From the NCBI GenBank assembly GCA_003646745.1, contig QMLM01000130.1, positions 1-5,136 of the forward strand: 5,136 nt of DNA, given 5' to 3'. The notes beneath the pieces are model-generated. The model searched no databases, was not told the origin of the DNA, and saw nothing but the letters and a program-made list of their open reading frames with translations. This stretch comes from Deltaproteobacteria bacterium. GTDB taxonomy: Bacteria; Desulfobacterota; B13-G15; RBG-16-54-18. Below, piece after piece: positions 4,397 to 5,136 of the stretch. Numbering within the stretch: position 1 is the first letter of the stretch; every line of letters starts with the position of its first letter. Position numbers and translations under genes: made by a program.

Positions 4397-4765
4397 ATGG
4401 AAGACAAACTATATAATGTCATCTTTCTTGGGCCTGCCCATAATGGGGCGGACTATGTAAATAAGCTGACAGAAGGGTTGATGGATCGATTCAACCTGCC
4501 TGTTGAATCCGTGACAAAGATGATGAGATGGGCTCCGATCACGGTTAAGAAGGGATTGACCTTTAAAGAGGCAGCAAAATATAGGGTTGTGCTAGAGTCG
4601 CTGGGGGCTAAGGTAAAAATAGAGCCTCAGGCTATCGCAAACGGCGAGGACCCCCCTCTTCGCCCTGAAACAGAAGCAGCATTCTTTAAACGGACACCCT
4701 ATCTTCTGCTCATCGCCACAGCCATTATCATTATAGCTGTTGTTGTTATAGTGGGTTTGAGATAA
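4397..4765 (+). CDS. Small tail-anchored protein with a ribosomal L7/L12 C-domain-like module
   Basis: 122 residues with the start set at ATG 4397, preceded by GAGG (4385-4388) 8 nt upstream. Residues about 5-76 form an alpha/beta unit: strand YNVIFLGP, a helix over NKLTEGLMDRFN, PVESVTKMMRWAPITVKKGLTFKEAAKYRVVLESLGAKVKI. The second half follows the pattern of the ribosomal protein L7/L12 C-terminal domain (ends like 'VKEGVSKEEAEEIKKKLEEAGAKVEL'). A short linker rich in Pro/Glu (77-98) leads to one hydrophobic helix, residues 101-120 (LLLIATAIIIIAVVVIVG), and a two-residue tail. The N-terminal domain should therefore face the cytoplasm, held by a C-terminal anchor. There is no Cys or catalytic motif. 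Such domains occur in uncharacterised proteins of deltaproteobacteria as I recall, with no assigned function. Convergent with the next gene. The gene call is good; the fold match is inference from pattern. Confidence 0.75.
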   Translation: MEDKLYNVIFLGPAHNGADYVNKLTEGLMDRFNLPVESVTKMMRWAPITVKKGLTFKEAAKYRVVLESLGAKVKIEPQAIANGEDPPLRPETEAAFFKRTPYLLLIATAIIIIAVVVIVGLR

Positions 4766-4828
4766 TCTGGACGTATAGGTAATTCAGTGACCAGGCACCG
4801 AGCTAAAGGAGCAAAGACAGAAAAACTA

Positions 4829-5023
4829 TTATTTCCTGACCGCTACTTGATAGAGGCTGATGGCGATGACGAACAGGAGGCAGATCCCGCTGAAGCGCAG
4901 ATAGCTCAGAGGAAAGAGGCCCCATACGACAAAGCCGGTGATCTTGGCGATGACCCCAATGATTAAACCCGCTAATCCCAGGGCCAGAAATATTCTACAC
5001 AACAGAGAATAAATCCACCCCAT
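4829..5023 (-). CDS. Small membrane protein with two transmembrane helices, unknown function
   Basis: 64 residues, MGWIYSLLCRIFLALG at the start and ISLYQVAVRK at the end. Two hydrophobic segments, about residues 11-38 and 44-61, are separated by the short loop SYLRFSG with Arg43, and the C-terminal end is basic. The two helices make an inner-membrane protein likely. I do not recognise a family. The reality of the gene is supported by a full AGGAGG (5029-5034) 5 nt before its ATG and by a good promoter at 5057-5084. No terminator is visible in the 63 nt between it and the convergent gene. Confidence 0.7.
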   Translation of the reverse strand: MGWIYSLLCRIFLALGLAGLIIGVIAKITGFVVWGLFPLSYLRFSGICLLFVIAISLYQVAVRK

Positions 5024-5056
5024 TTCCCCCTCCTATTTTGACGCTAGTTCCCTCAA

Positions 5057-5084
5057 AATATACCATTTGGACCTAAGAGGTCAA
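5057..5084 (-). promoter_or_regulatory. Sigma-70-type promoter of the small membrane protein gene
   Basis: On the minus strand TTGACC (5084-5079), a 16-nt spacer, then TATATT (5062-5057); each box has five of six consensus bases. It lies about 34 nt before the gene's start codon. A short inverted repeat GACCT-AAG-AGGTC (5070-5082) overlaps the -35 box and could be a regulator site, although arms this short may be chance. Confidence 0.65.
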
Positions 5085-5136
5085 CAGAAGAATATGGAGG
5101 GCAGAAAGGTAAGGGGTAAATAGGTACCAGTTTTCA

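Noticed and set aside
4784..4796. Partly palindromic GTGACCAGGCACC between the convergent genes as a shared terminator
   Set aside because: The symmetry is imperfect, it leaves no room for a loop, and neither strand has a T-run next to it.

Overview
The window looks bacterial, and Desulfobacterota (deltaproteobacteria) or a related lineage is the best guess. That guess rests on the moaA-moaC-MOSC-moeA gene order, strong Shine-Dalgarno sites, near-consensus sigma-70 promoters, tRNA genes with encoded CCA ends, and a small protein with an L7/L12-like domain and a C-terminal membrane anchor. No marker fixes the lineage. The moa/moe genes are visibly more GC-rich than both flanks, where a toxin-antitoxin-like pair (left) and two small membrane-protein genes (right) lie.

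Layout, left to right. 1-448 (minus): the start of a HEPN-domain gene cut by the window edge, preceded by and overlapping a minimal nucleotidyltransferase (MNT) gene; together they resemble a HepT/MntA-type module. 528-3658 (minus): a tightly packed molybdenum-cofactor operon transcribed moaA, moaC, MOSC-domain gene, moeA, with overlapping or abutting genes. MoaA and MoaC turn GTP into cyclic pyranopterin monophosphate (cPMP). MoeA inserts molybdenum into adenylylated molybdopterin. The MOSC protein probably handles a sulfur or cofactor step but lacks the family's usual cysteines. Genes for molybdopterin synthase (moaD/moaE) and for Mog/MoaB must lie elsewhere.

3659-3840 is the most interesting stretch. 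Read on the minus strand it folds by hand into a Moco-type riboswitch: a closing stem, a hairpin containing the classic 11-nt tetraloop receptor (CCUAAG/UAUGG), a long hairpin capped by GAAA, and a 3' segment with CCCGU and GGAAAGG that resembles the E. coli moaA leader. A strong downstream hairpin can pair alternatively with the aptamer, and a 17-codon leader ORF starts just after the GGAAAGGAGG segment. The aptamer begins only 15 nt after the CCA end of a tRNA-Leu(CAA) gene on the same strand, with no terminator and almost no room for a promoter between. The tRNA, riboswitch and molybdopterin operon are therefore probably one transcript.

3928-4016 is a compact divergent regulatory region. 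It has two perfect TTGACA-17-TATAAT promoters back to back, with their -35 elements in a 9-bp-arm inverted repeat, driving tRNA-Leu leftward and tRNA-Ala(GGC) rightward. tRNA-Ala ends at a clear intrinsic terminator. After about 260 nt of AT-rich non-coding sequence come a plus-strand gene for the L7/L12-like tail-anchored protein (4397-4765) and a convergent minus-strand gene for a two-helix membrane protein (4829-5023) with its own promoter.
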